DNA from: Peromyscus leucopus
Lineage: Eukaryota > Chordata > Mammalia > Rodentia > Cricetidae
Reading direction: 5' to 3'
NCBI RefSeq assembly: GCF_004664715.2
Contig: NC_051072.1
Location: forward strand, 36,066,142-36,130,141
DNA length: 64,000 nucleotides
Shown here piece after piece: positions 54,140-64,000 of this stretch. Below the pieces are notes generated by a model, which searched no databases, was not told the DNA's origin, and worked only from the letters and a program-made list of their open reading frames with translations. Position numbers and translations under genes: made by a program. How positions within the stretch are numbered: position 1 is the stretch's first letter; each line of letters starts with the position of its first letter.

Positions 54140-54560
54140 CTTGCCATCGTGGACCTGACCCCCGAGAGACTCGCGGCCGCAAATCCTTCCACTGCTTCCC
54201 GTAAGGACGCAGCCGGTGTCTTCAACCTATCACTTCCCCTTCACACAATCTCTGGCATCGGTACCTGTTAGCTTTCATCCCAGTGACTTTCCGTCCTCCC
54301 CAGTGTGCCCTTGGCCTTTTAAAGGCGCTGATTGTCTCCCTCTGACGTCACCCCGCCACACCCCTCCTCTGCTCAGGAGCGGGCCATGGCACCACGCCTG
54401 AATGTGAGCAGATAATGAATGGTCTAAATTAACCTGGCATCTGCAGGCTGTGAAAATCTGGCCCAGAGTTGCATTTCGACTCTTATCTCTCGCGTAAATT
54501 ATACATTCTTCCCAAGTGAGTCTGTTCAGTAGCCTGAAGACATTTGACTCATTCCTATTT
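54140..54560. promoter_or_regulatory. Candidate distal regulatory cluster
   Basis: A repeat-free block with GCGGCCGC (54174-54181), a full CRE TGACGTCA (54343-54350), CACCC boxes just after it, AGATAA (54410-54415) and CTTATCT (54482-54488). This density of clean sites is not seen in the neighbouring DNA. Function is inferred. Confidence 0.35.
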
Positions 54561-56120
54561 CCTTTACCTCCCCTACCTAGGTTGTGACCCCTGTCTGGAA
54601 TGAATTCCTTCCTTCATGAGTTTCCTTAGGTACAGTCCCTGCCTCCCCAGCTAAATATAGTCAGGACCAAGCTAGGCCTGAAATAGGCACTCCTACCTTT
54701 GGAGGACTTCTTCCATAGATGTGTGTCTGGCTTTATATTTTAACATTGTTGTTTGAAACTGTGCCAAAGGACTATGGAGCCATCTGTGGTCAGTCATTAG
54801 CCTTTATCCACTGATGTATGCACTGTAGGGTCTAGTGTGTTCTATAGATAAGTGACATATATTATAATTTGGACTTGGGTGAAAATGCTGATTTATCTAA
54901 TACTATTATTTGAAAAGAATGTAAGAGACTCATCATGCCTTGTTCTTCAAACTGAGGTTCACAGACCAGCAGCTGTGGTCACCGGGGAGCTGGTAGTGTG
55001 TGTTGTACCTACTAGAGCCTGCGTAGTAACCAGACTCCCAGGTGGTCCAAGTTCCCAGTGAGGTCTGAGAGGTCCCACCTTGAGACCGTGCACGGCAAGG
55101 AGGAAAGAGACAGCCCACTCGGGTGGAGAACATTCAGAAACACAAGGCAGAAGTTGTGGATTTCATGCTCTTCTCCTGCTGGTGATCCTTGGGGAATAAA
55201 AAAATCGCTTAATCATTCAGAGCTTTGCTTTCACGGAGTGGCTGGGAGATTTAAAACAAGCAAATAAACATGCAAAAGTGATGTTTTTAATTATGTGAGG
55301 CTTACACATATGGTTAAGTCATTATTATTGGTATTTTCTGAATCATGCTTTCCTTAGGGTGTCACAGCTGGTTTGTGGCAGAGCAGGGACCATGACGCAG
55401 ACTCGTGCCTTCTGGTCCAGTCCACAGTGAGTGGCGCTCCATCGTCACGGGTTGGGCCTTTGGCGCTGCCAGCAGGGCTGGAAGTGTCTCTGGGGAAGGG
55501 AATTTGATATGTCTCAAAGGTCTTTAAATGTGTCCATACCCTCTTACCCAGTGCATTCTCTACTGCGAGTCTGTCTTAAGGAAATAAACAAGAATGCAGA
55601 TGAGAACTTGTAAGTAGTCACGCCCATTTCAGATTTACTCACATTAGGTTAAAAATACCTGTAAACAACCTGAATACCTAATAACTGGGAATGCTTAAGT
55701 AGACTAGAAGACTCATAAGCTAGCACATTCTGCACCTATGAAGATTATTTTTTTCTCCTTAAAAAGAGTTTGTAAGGACATGCAAAAAATGTTCGGTGTG
55801 ATATTTAGCCAAAGGAAAAAAGAGATGATCATAAAATTATATATAAAGTATGATCTCAGCCCTGTTTTAAACAGTGTGTGGAGAAACACTACAGGGAGAA
55901 GTAGGAAAATGTGAATAGTGCGGGTCTCGGGACAGCAGCACCTTTTGTATTGCCGGTCCTGTTTTAAAATGTTGCTTGTCTGACCTTGCGCAGTGTTCAG
56001 GGGAATGCCTTCAGTGAACTAAAAATGGGGATACTCTCCAGTCCCTACAATGGAAGTGAAGTGTCTGCTGGCCGGCAGCCATGGCTACTTCTAAAATAAC
56101 GTGTCCTTTTTTATTTATTC
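54561..56120. other. Repeat-free intergenic stretch
   Basis: No SINE, LTR or microsatellite is recognised over about 1.5 kb, the longest clean run in the intergenic half. Confidence 0.45.
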
Positions 56121-56124
56121 ATTC

Positions 56125-56240
56125 ACTCATGTGTTGACACACGCCCTTGCGCCATAGCTGAGACAGGCCTCAGGCATAGGGAAATCTTGTTTCGGCCTCC
56201 TGCATGCTAGGGTTGCAGGCACGAGCCACCATGTCAAGCA
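56125..56240 (-). mobile_element. Old B1-like SINE, antisense
   Basis: 'gcgccatagctgagacaggc' and 'gctagggttgcaggcacgag' give a weak antisense match. Confidence 0.55.
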
Positions 56241-56279
56241 AAATAACTTATTTTGTTCTTCTCTCATTATGAATAGAGA

Positions 56280-56280
<1 letters not shown>

Positions 56281-56327
<47 letters not shown>

Positions 56328-56402
56328 AGAGAAACAGAGAGACAGAGAGAGAGACAGAGACACACACAGAGAGAGACAGAGACAGAGAGAGACAGAGAGA
56401 GT
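56281..56402 (+). repeat. (CA)n followed by (GA)n/(GACA)n
   Basis: About 21 CA units then a GA-rich tract of 75 bases. Confidence 0.97.
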
Positions 56403-57113
56403 TTTGTTCTCAGTCTTCAGACCCTATCTATAACACTGTGAAGTTGGACTACAATAAATGCCAACAGAGCATCCATCTAACTTCCTTAGAAGTTAGAAAT
56501 CATGCCAACCTGGCTGTAAATGGAATATTTCACCTTTACAAATGCAAATTCATAATGGCCTAGATGTCTGGCTTCAAATTTGACATTATTCAAGTCCAAA
56601 AAAGACCAGCCCCGGACCCCCCCCACACACACACCCTGAACACCCAGTGCCACTTTCAGGGACAGTTGCACACACGTGAGGACAGCTTGGTCAGTCTCCT
56701 GTACCGTGACAGAGGAGCTGGCTGCCTCGTGTGGGCTTTGAAGGTATGCGGTGGAGGAACAGCTGACCCTCCAGGGCTAGATCCCAGGAACCGGTCTGTT
56801 CAGGAAGCAGATGGAGGGACTGTCCTTATTTCTAGATACTGACAGCAAGGGGTGAGCTTGACTCACTGGGTCCCTGGCCCTGTGGGGAACAGAGCATCCT
56901 GTCTCCCGCCTGCTGAGTTCATCACAACACACACGGTTGAACTCCTGGATTTTCTTCTTGGATCTTCTTGAACGCAATTTTGACAACAAGCTGCGATCAA
57001 GACTTTATCGTCAAGTTAACCTACCAAGAGCTACAAAACTACACGGTGGTTTATAGGTCCTTTCGTGCAAACCCAAATCAAACCAAACGAACCGACAGCA
57101 TGGATGCTTCGAG

Positions 57114-57228
57114 CCCGGTGTGGTAGAACACATCTACAATGCCAGCATTCTGAAATGGGAGAGTCCTGAGTTTGGGGCTGGTCTAAGTGACACAGCGAAA
57201 TTATGTCTAAAGAAGCAGACACAAAAGC

Positions 57229-57274
<46 letters not shown>
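57114..57274 (+). mobile_element. Diverged B1 SINE, sense, with (CA)n tail
   Basis: 'agcccggtgtggtagaacac' to 'tgtctaaagaagcagacaca' and (CA)n at 57231-57274. Confidence 0.75.
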
Positions 57275-57277
<3 letters not shown>

Positions 57278-57435
57278 CTTAAATATCGATCTCCATGCAG
57301 ACTGTCTTTTAGAAAAATCATCCTGACTGATGTTCTCATATCACAAGCATTGAATGCTAATGAGCTTTTCCCAAACATTGCCAATCTGATAGGCAAACAT
57401 AACCTGTAATTTCCCTGGCAAAACATAACCTGTAA

Positions 57436-57480
57436 TCTCTCTCTCTCTTTTTTTCTTTTCTCTTCTCTCTCTCTCTCTCG
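57436..57480 (+). repeat. Polypyrimidine CT/TTTC tract
   Basis: Two CT runs around a TTTTTCTTTTC spacer. Confidence 0.95.
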
Positions 57481-57687
57481 TAAACTGACAACTTCTCTAT
57501 TTTGTCTGTGGACTTCTTTTTCTTACTGATTTGTATAGGGAAAGTGAGATACATTTTACAAGTATCCTCCAGCTTCTAATTTTAGCCTTTGGACATGGTT
57601 TCTGCTAGGTGAAAAATGTAAGTTGAGTAATCCCGAGAAAGGAGCTGGGGAGGAGGCAAAGGCCAGTCTGGCTGCACACTGTGTGAG

Positions 57688-57737
<50 letters not shown>

Positions 57738-57780
57738 TGGTGGTGGTGGTGGTGGTGGTGGTGGTGGTGGTGGTGGTGGG
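57688..57780 (+). repeat. (TG)n(GGT)n compound microsatellite
   Basis: About 22 TG units pass into about 15 GGT units. The poly-His and poly-Thr frames on the minus strand come from this. Confidence 0.98.
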
Positions 57781-58865
57781 GATCATGGCGTGGAGGGAAG
57801 GAGATGCGGTAGCCGAGGTAAGCTATGGAAATCTGAGGGTGGAAAGAGGTTTTAAGATCATATTTAGGAAGTTGGTTTGTATGATGGCCAGTCGTTAGAA
57901 AAGCTGCCGTCGAAGCCACATTTGTAACCTGTACTTTGAAGTTGGACTCGGACCTATTTTTAGCTGCCCAGGAGGAGGCAAACCCCAAAGCAGGTGCTGG
58001 CCTCTGCAGTCCAAGGCAGTCTCTCTGGTTAGGACCCACTGTGTGGTGGCTCCAAGGGTGACGCCCCAACAGAGAAGCCCCCACCCTGGGCCACTTGCCC
58101 TCACTCAGCAAGGCTCAGCCAGGAATTAGTGTCAGTGAGATAGCAGAGGAGGATTGTTGGAAATATCCAGAAACGGGAACTAGGAGTCTTACTTTCCCAA
58201 AAGGGACAAGGAAGCAGCCTGTCTCGGTCATGTGGCCTCAAGGGTAACTTGCCTCAGAAAGAAGCTGAGAGAGAGAAAGAGAGCTGTGAGACGCAGAATC
58301 CGCTCACTCTCCAGTCCACCCCATCACTAAGCTTTCTGTCTTAAAAACCCCGAGTGTCCAGATCTCAGTGTCTGTTAGTTGTGTGTGAAAATAGTCTGAC
58401 ACAGAAGAAAATTCAAAGAGGAGAGAACGCCTGAGTCTTAGACGCTGCAGTCTGGACTCGGCTCTTGCCAAGCAGATGGGGCCTTCTCTCAAGAGTTTGC
58501 GCCCCCCCCCCCATACTAGTTTGGTTCCTAAAGCACCCTGAATCCTCTCATTGCCTAAGCCTGCACTCTGGGGTCCCTCTTCCTGGAAGAGGCCTCACTC
58601 TGCTCTGGCTCAACTTCAGGGCTCTGCCGGGGAGCCAGCGGTTTCAGACAGATTCCCCTGAGCCCTGGTGCTGGAGCTGGGGGTTTTCTCTGCAGAGCCT
58701 GCCTCTCTCCTAAGCAGAGTCCCTTCTCAAGCTGTGTTCCCTTTGCTTAGACTGCTCATTGAGTCACCATTATCTATGTAGTGCTGAGGATAACCACGGA
58801 CACATGACCCATTCATTTCCCTCACCTCAGGGTCGAGCCTCCAGGCAAGTACTACTGCATGCACG
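57781..58865. other. Unassigned intergenic sequence
   Basis: Moderately GC-rich, no exon or repeat recognised. Confidence 0.4.
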
Positions 58866-58867
58866 TA

Positions 58868-58962
58868 CGCAGTTTTTTTTTTTTTGTGACACTGAGGACA
58901 AAACCCAGGGCTTTGTCCAGGCTGGGACAATACTCTACCAGCTGAGCCAAATCCCTAGCAAC
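58868..58962 (-). mobile_element. ID-like SINE, antisense
   Basis: T-run at 58873-58884, 'gacaaaacccagggctttgt' and 'accagctgagccaaatccct'. Confidence 0.8.
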
Positions 58963-58974
58963 TAGTATGGTTTT

Positions 58975-59175
58975 GTTAGTGTATATGGATTATACGTACT
59001 AACAGGTCCCGTTACGACATTTTCACATCTGTCTGTCATGTATTTTGATCATGTTCACCCCATCACTCTCTCTTCTATCCTCCCCATGTCCCCACTCAAT
59101 CTCCATGTCTTTCCTGTGTGTGACCAACACATCTCAGTGGAGTTGCTTACAGGAATATGGGCACCTTACCAATGC
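58975..59175 (-). mobile_element. L1 3' UTR scrap, antisense
   Basis: 'tattttgatcatgttcaccc' and the following C/T-rich run resemble the reversed 3' UTR of older rodent L1. Confidence 0.5.
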
Positions 59176-59184
59176 TTTCAGTAT

Positions 59185-59288
59185 TTTTGAGACAGAGTCA
59201 CATGTATCCCAGGATGTCTAGAACTCACTGAGCAGTCAAGGATGACCTTGAGCCCTTGACCTCTCTACCACTCCTTCCTAAATGCCAG
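59185..59288 (-). mobile_element. Old B1-like SINE, antisense
   Basis: 'ttttgagacagagtcacatg' and 'gtctagaactcactgagcag'. Confidence 0.6.
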
Positions 59289-59331
59289 CACAACAGGAGC
59301 ATGTCTAAGGCCTGGTTTGTGGCTCTTCTTT

Positions 59332-59452
59332 TTCTTCCTTCCTTCCTTCCTTCCTTCCTTCCTTCCTTCCTTCCTTCCTTCCTTCCTTCCTTCCTCCCTC
59401 CCTCCCTCCCTCCCTCCCTCCCTTCCTTCTCTTCCTTCCTTTCTTTTTTTAA
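59332..59452 (+). repeat. (TTCC)n/(CTCC)n microsatellite
   Basis: About 16 TTCC units, then CTCC units, all pyrimidine. Confidence 0.98.
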
Positions 59453-59485
59453 GACGCCATCTATCCCTTTAAAATATACGTTCCA

Positions 59486-59562
59486 GAGCTGGGGATGTAG
59501 CTCAGTGGCAGATCATTTGATACTAGTACAAGGCTCTGGGTTTGATCCCTACCACTAGAAGA
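59486..59562 (+). mobile_element. ID SINE, sense
   Basis: 'gagctggggatgtagctcag' and 'ctctgggtttgatccctacc' are a near-intact ID. Confidence 0.9.
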
Positions 59563-59689
59563 AAGTGTGTAGACTGGCCTGTTTTGTTTGCTTGCTTATA
59601 AGAAGGCACAGACATTGGTACTACTTCCCCCTTCCGGAGATTTGCATTGTTCCTCAAAGAAACTCTCTCTGGTAGCAGTCCTTCTCCGT

Positions 59690-60690
59690 TCTCCTCTCCT
59701 CCCAGACTCGGGCAGTCTGTTTTCTGTCTCTCTCAATTTGCCTGTTCTGAACATTTTCAAATAAATGAAGTTTTACAGCCTGCGGCTTGCTGTGTCTGGC
59801 TTCTTTCACTTGGGCTGTTTCTCAAGGGCCAGCCAGTTGTAGCATGTACCAATTAGTTCTTTCTTTTAAATGGTTCAATACTATTCTGTCACATGGCCGT
59901 TTCCTATTTTGTTTGTCCAAATGGAGGAGTGTAGCATGAATCTTAAAAGTTCTTATTAATAAAATCAAACCTGAAGCCAGTTATTGGGGTGAACACTGGA
60001 AGATCAGAAAGACAGAACAAGCCACAGCTAACCTCACCTGGCCAACTTCTCAGCTGGTCCTGTTTCCTCAGACTGGAAGCTTCTGTGTCCTCATCCCAAT
60101 GGCTCTCAGCTGAACTGTGCTGCTCGAAACCTAAAAGTTTAACCAGCCAAATGCTTAACTAGCCAAATGCTTCTAGTTTCTGGTCCTCATGCCTTATATA
60201 CCTTTCTGCTTTCTACCACCACTCCTTGGGATTAAAGGCTGGCTTTCTGGGATTAATGGCGTGATGAGTCACCATGCTTGGCTGTAGCCTTGAACACATG
60301 GATTTCTGCCTCTAGAATGCTAAGATTAAAGGTGTATGCTACCACTGCCTATCCTTTATGTTTAATATTGTGGCTGTTCTGTCTCTGACCCCAGATAAGT
60401 TTATTAGGATGCACAATATTTGGGGAAATACAATACCACAGAGGGGCATTTGACTTATTTCCATCTTGGGACTATGATGCTTAAGGATGCTGCTATGAGG
60501 ATTTGTATACTAGGTCTTGTGCAAAACATACATTTCCAATGCTTTTGTTATACCTAGGAGTGGAAATTCTGGGCTGCATTGTACTTCTGTTTAACTTTTC
60601 GAGAAACTGTCAAAATGATTGCCTAAGTGGCCGGAGCATTTTCCATTCCCACCAGCGGGTGAGGGGTCTGATGTCTCCACATCTCAGCAT
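59690..60690 (-). mobile_element. Old L1 3' fragment, antisense, split by a solo LTR
   Basis: 'ggttcaatactattctgtca' (before the LTR) continues after it with 'ggatgctgctatgaggattt', 'cctaggagtggaaattctgg' and 'ttttccattcccaccagcgg', the reversed order of an ancient L1 3' end. The LTR at 59930-60440 interrupts it. Confidence 0.8.
59930..60440 (-). mobile_element. Solo LTR, family 1 copy C, antisense (6-bp duplication, 5/6)
   Basis: On the minus strand it begins TGTGGTATTGTATTTCC and ends AAGATTCATGCTACA, 511 bp. Flanks are GAGGAG (59924-59929) and GAGGGG (60441-60446). It shares with copy A a long block covering 'gctgagagccattgggatga' and 'gaagcttccagtctgagg' and the same 3' terminus. A local duplication of TAGCCAAATGCTT lies near 60150-60175. 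Confidence 0.88.
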
Positions 60691-62185
60691 AAGAATTAAT
60701 GTGAGGAAAGTTATTTTAGGTGAACAGAGTGCTGATCAGGGATAAGCTCACTAATCTGTCAGTCATTGGACATCTGAGAACTCATAAGGATGGGCAGAAG
60801 AAAATGACTAGCTTCTGACCGAGTAACTCAGGTCGCCACAGTTAGCTGTGTTTTTAGAAAGCATCGTATGGATAGATAGAAGAATTGCAGTAACTTGGAA
60901 ACTGAAAGTCACGTAGCAGTGACTTTTGCCAAGCCTAAGTCATTCCCTGCTGGGGCTTAGACATATCTAGGCCTGCTCAGGGCCCTGGGCTACCAGGAAC
61001 TATTTTTAAGAGAGACCAATGAGTTTGGGGGAGTACTAATTCCTTTAGTGGAAGAGAGGTGGAAACAGAAGCACTTAAGGCTTCTGAAGGACACTGGATA
61101 CAGAGTTGCATCACCTCAATAACATGAACGTCACAGCCTCCAGAACAGCCACCTCCACTGGTCAGTGGTGGCAGTGATGGCGGTGACCTCGAGGGGGCGG
61201 TGATATGGGCAGTAAAGGGCTGGACAGCTGACATGACCAAGACGGGTGGTACCCAGAGTGCTCCTGAGCTTTTCAGTAATCCCCGTGAGATTCTCCCAGA
61301 TGAGACAATGTTGGGGACAATAGTTCCCTATGAGGAGAAAGGGCCAGGGGACCACACGGGTCATGACTGTTCGAGAATTAACAGTGTGCAATATTTTGGC
61401 TGGGAAATACAGTCTGTTGATGAAATAGAATGGAAAAATAACCAAGCAGCTGAGGGGTAAGCCAAATGAATTTGAACCGAATGCCTAAAAACACATTGTT
61501 CCTTTGGAGATGAATAGAAGGCCTATAAAGTCAAATCGTTTTCCATTTTCACAGTATTTGTTATTGTTGTAGCCGATGCAATGGGGCCGTCTCACGGCCT
61601 TTCCCACCATAGGTGGCTGGGTTGGTCCCGTAGTTAGGAACTTTCCATTGCTTTAGAGACTGATTTTCCCACAGTTTCCATCCCACGAAGCCTGGGATTA
61701 CAGATGCAAACAGCTACCAGTCAATGGCAGGAAGAGTGAGCAGCTGGTACGCTGTGCACAACCTCAGAATGATGCAAGTGCAAATGATGCTGGATGAACG
61801 GGAACCTGCTGCAGAGCATCCGGGAGGTCAACCACACCCTGGGGTGCTCACACCTCCTGAGGGTGGAAAGGGAGGGCTCCATGAATCCTGCTTTCTAGCA
61901 CCACAAACATGAGACCACACCTTTATTTCTCTAATACGGTGAAATGTAATACGTTCAGGTCAACACTCCCTTTTTGAGGGTTTAATGAGTTAGACATTTC
62001 TCATCAAAGGACATTTTTCAGATCTTTAAAGAAGAAATAATGGATCCTCGTCTGAAAAATGCCTAGTACTTGGTGAAGGATTCAGAACAGCTTGGGTGTG
62101 GCCTTGCAGGCACACATGTAACCCAAAAGTGAATCTTCTTCTTTCTAAGGGAGGAGAGACTGAGGCAACATTTTCATAATCATAG
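60691..62185. other. Repeat-poor intergenic stretch
   Basis: No SINE or LTR was recognised over 1.5 kb and no exon can be defended. Confidence 0.45.
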
Positions 62186-62189
62186 CTTT

Positions 62190-62545
62190 TTGTTGTTGTT
62201 GTTGCTGTAACAAAATACCCGAGGTTGGATGCTTTATAAAGATGAGAAGTTCTGGTGCTGGCATTGGCTCAGTTCTAGTGAGAGCTACATGGAGGATGAT
62301 ATGAAAACATCTGAACCGTGAGCAGAAGTGAAACCTCACAGGGCCAGACACACTCTTTCTCTAACAACTCTGTCTTTGGGGAACTAACCCCACTTCAGTT
62401 AGAAAACATTACTGAGGACGAAACCCAATGACCTTCGATCTTCCTAGAGGTCCACCCCCTTAAAGGCTCCATTACTTCAACATGGCCACACTGGGAGCCA
62501 AACTTTCAATACATGAGTCTCTAGGAAATGTATCTTCAAATTAGC
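62190..62545 (-). mobile_element. MaLR/LTR-like repeat, antisense
   Basis: 'gttgctgtaacaaaataccc' ... 'ttctggtgctggcattggct' ... 'ttcaacatggccacactggg' resembles the reversed LTRs of old MaLR elements. It is worn. Confidence 0.5.
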
Positions 62546-62663
62546 ATATAGATTCTGTTAGGGCCTCAAAAATACTTTTAAAATCTTCTGGTCTAGGGGT
62601 ACTAGGAGGGCACATAGGTCTGTGGTCCTTTAAAAAAGTCAAACAAAAGATCAAAGTTTTTGA

Positions 62664-62666
<3 letters not shown>

Positions 62667-62704
<38 letters not shown>
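62667..62704 (+). repeat. (TG)n microsatellite
   Basis: About 18 TG units. Confidence 0.98.
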
Positions 62705-62706
<2 letters not shown>

Positions 62707-62880
62707 GTGCATGTGTGTGAGGGTGTGTGGACGCCAGAGATCAATATTGGGTATCTTTTTTAATGCCTCTCTATTTTTCAGATGGGGTCACCGATTATGT
62801 ATGGAAGGATGGCCTTGAACACCTGATCCCCCTGTCTCTACCTCCCAAGTACTGGGATTACAGTACCGCCTGACCTGCCT
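62705..62880 (-). mobile_element. B3-like SINE, antisense
   Basis: 'gtggacgccagagatcaata' and 'acctcccaagtactgggatt' are reversed B3-type blocks. Confidence 0.65.
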
Positions 62881-62935
62881 TCCTCCATTTAAATCTACAT
62901 CTTAGAAAAGGACTCAGTCTAAAGAGATCCAGGAA

Positions 62936-63229
62936 GTAGGGAGATAGTTCACTTGGCAAAGTGTTTGCCACATACAGTCCGAGGCCTTGAGTTTGGATCC
63001 CCAGAACCTGTGCGCAAACCTGGGCATGGGGGGGGGGGGGGGGGGGGGGGGGGGCGCATGGACCTGAAAACCTAGCGCCGTGGAGCCAGAGACAGGAGGA
63101 TCCCTGCGCTCAGTGGCCAGTCTCATGGAATGGGTGAGCTCCAGTCTCAGTGAGAGACTGTCTAAAAATACGAGATGGAGCATGATAGAGAAAGACACAA
63201 GATATCAAACTTTGACTTCCACATGCGCA

Positions 63230-63278
<49 letters not shown>
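62936..63278 (+). mobile_element. B3 SINE, sense, with internal 27-G run and (CA)n tail
   Basis: 'gtagggagatagttcacttg', 'gagtttggatccccagaacc', 'caggaggatccctgcgctca' and 'gtgagagactgtctaaaaat' are in B3 order. The G-run at 63028-63054 replaces the 'ggcatggtggcgca' zone. (CA)n is at 63236-63278. Confidence 0.92.
63028..63054 (+). repeat. 27-base G homopolymer
   Basis: Uninterrupted G from 63028 to 63054, inside the B3. Confidence 0.95.
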
Positions 63279-63279
<1 letters not shown>

Positions 63280-64000
63280 AGTCCAGAACATAGCGATTTG
63301 CCGAGAGGGGAGAGAGAAAGGAGCATGGAGTCTGTTTGAATCCACTCTGCAAATATTATGGTTTCCCGGGAGGAGCCGTCTCCTGGCTGAATCCTGCACA
63401 TTAATCACAGCGAGGCAAACTCGGCGCTGCTCCCTCTCTCGCACCAGGAACTCATCCGCTCCTGAGGCTCTTCACAGGCCTCGGCAACTTGTCACGGCTG
63501 CTTTGTGAACTGAGCCACGTGGTAGAAAGTGAGCAGAACTCAGTTTTGCTCGATCTGCCCACCCCAGCCCCTGGCTGACCTCACTGTACACCCCAGGGTA
63601 GGGGGGAAAAGCTCCGGAGCCAGAGCGGCTCAGCTGAGCTGCTGGCCTCTCCTGAAGCTCTGTTGGGCCCAGGAGAGGCGGGAAGGGCATCAGCTAGAAG
63701 AGCTCGGCAGACAGCTCTGGAAGTGCCAGAGGATGACAGCGCCCGGTCATGTTAGGACTCCGCTCCATGGTCTTTGGAAACTACGTGTCACACGATTGAG
63801 TCCAACACTGGCCTTGACAGATTTCATTTTTCATCTTTGTGCTCAGGCATTTTTAAGGCGTTGGAGAGAGAGAGCGAGAGCGTCTAATATTTTCCACACA
63901 TCACAACGAAATAAAATCAGGCAAGGAGCAGACACGGCAGCAGTGATCTCAAATAGAGAGTAGAAGATGAAAAACGACAGGAGGTAGTGACATGTGATCT
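63279..64000. other. Unassigned intergenic sequence
   Basis: Moderately GC-rich. The 142- and 144-codon plus-strand frames have no recognised similarity and the first begins inside a SINE. Confidence 0.4.

Larger units (their letters stand above)
17151..64000. other. Intergenic region upstream of Plpp1
   Basis: No exon with a recognisable protein match and no structural RNA gene was found. The region is made of SINEs, LTRs, old L1 fragments, microsatellites and unassigned DNA listed separately. By human synteny the next gene is expected to be Slc38a9, well beyond the right edge; that is prior knowledge, not visible here. Confidence 0.7.

Noticed and set aside
57556..58111. 168-codon minus-strand frame with poly-His and His-Thr repeats
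   Set aside because: It depends on the (TG)n(GGT)n microsatellite; the flanking parts show no similarity or splice signals.

Overview
This window is mammalian nuclear DNA from a muroid rodent, probably a cricetid (vole, deer-mouse or hamster group). It is filled with B1, B2, B3, B4 and ID SINEs, which together are rodent-specific. Many B1 copies have a 'gatccaggaaa' variant in their right half, which I associate from memory with cricetids rather than mouse; species assignment is therefore inference.

Only one protein-coding segment can be supported: the first coding exon of Plpp1 (phospholipid phosphatase 1, LPP1/PAP2a), on the minus strand at 16268-16325. It sits in a CpG island (about 15850-17150) that acts as the promoter. 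The exon encodes 19 residues plus one base of the next codon, then a consensus splice donor. The left 16.3 kb is therefore the 5' part of Plpp1 intron 1, which runs off the window. The right 47 kb is upstream intergenic DNA. In human 5q11.2 the neighbours are MTREX on the 3' side of PLPP1 and SLC38A9 beyond its promoter, so a gene-free gap here is expected. I found no second exon, no tRNA or rRNA gene, and no intact transposon gene. The other open frames of 60 to 275 codons look like chance or repeat-derived frames, several of them microsatellite translations.

Layout. 1-16267: intron 1 with about twenty SINEs and repeat-poor stretches at 1830-3520, 3690-5265 and 5880-7700. 15850-17150: CpG island with exon 1, a G-rich intron start, alternating CG/CA tracts, GC boxes and a CCAAT box. 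17160-34800: intergenic DNA with SINEs, an ERV 3' fragment (20450-20932), old L1 pieces and two solo LTRs. 34900-49700: hAT MITE-like elements, two L1 3' ends, another solo LTR and a second ERV 3' fragment. 50000-58900: fewer repeats, a CTCF-type motif and a possible regulatory cluster near 54140-54560. 58900-64000: an old L1 split by a solo LTR, then a B3 with a 27-G run.

The best new structural observations are a set of solo LTRs that can be delimited to the base by TG...CA-type ends and 6-bp target-site duplications. Three belong to one family whose body contains SINE-like modules. Other points are a perfect 13-bp Maf-recognition palindrome at 36742, a full CTCF core match at 50288, and a very recent-looking B1 with a perfect 15-bp duplication at 53744/53951. 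I see no sign of an undescribed enzymatic or defence system. Repeat boundaries are read by eye, normally good to about 10-20 bases unless a duplication fixes them.
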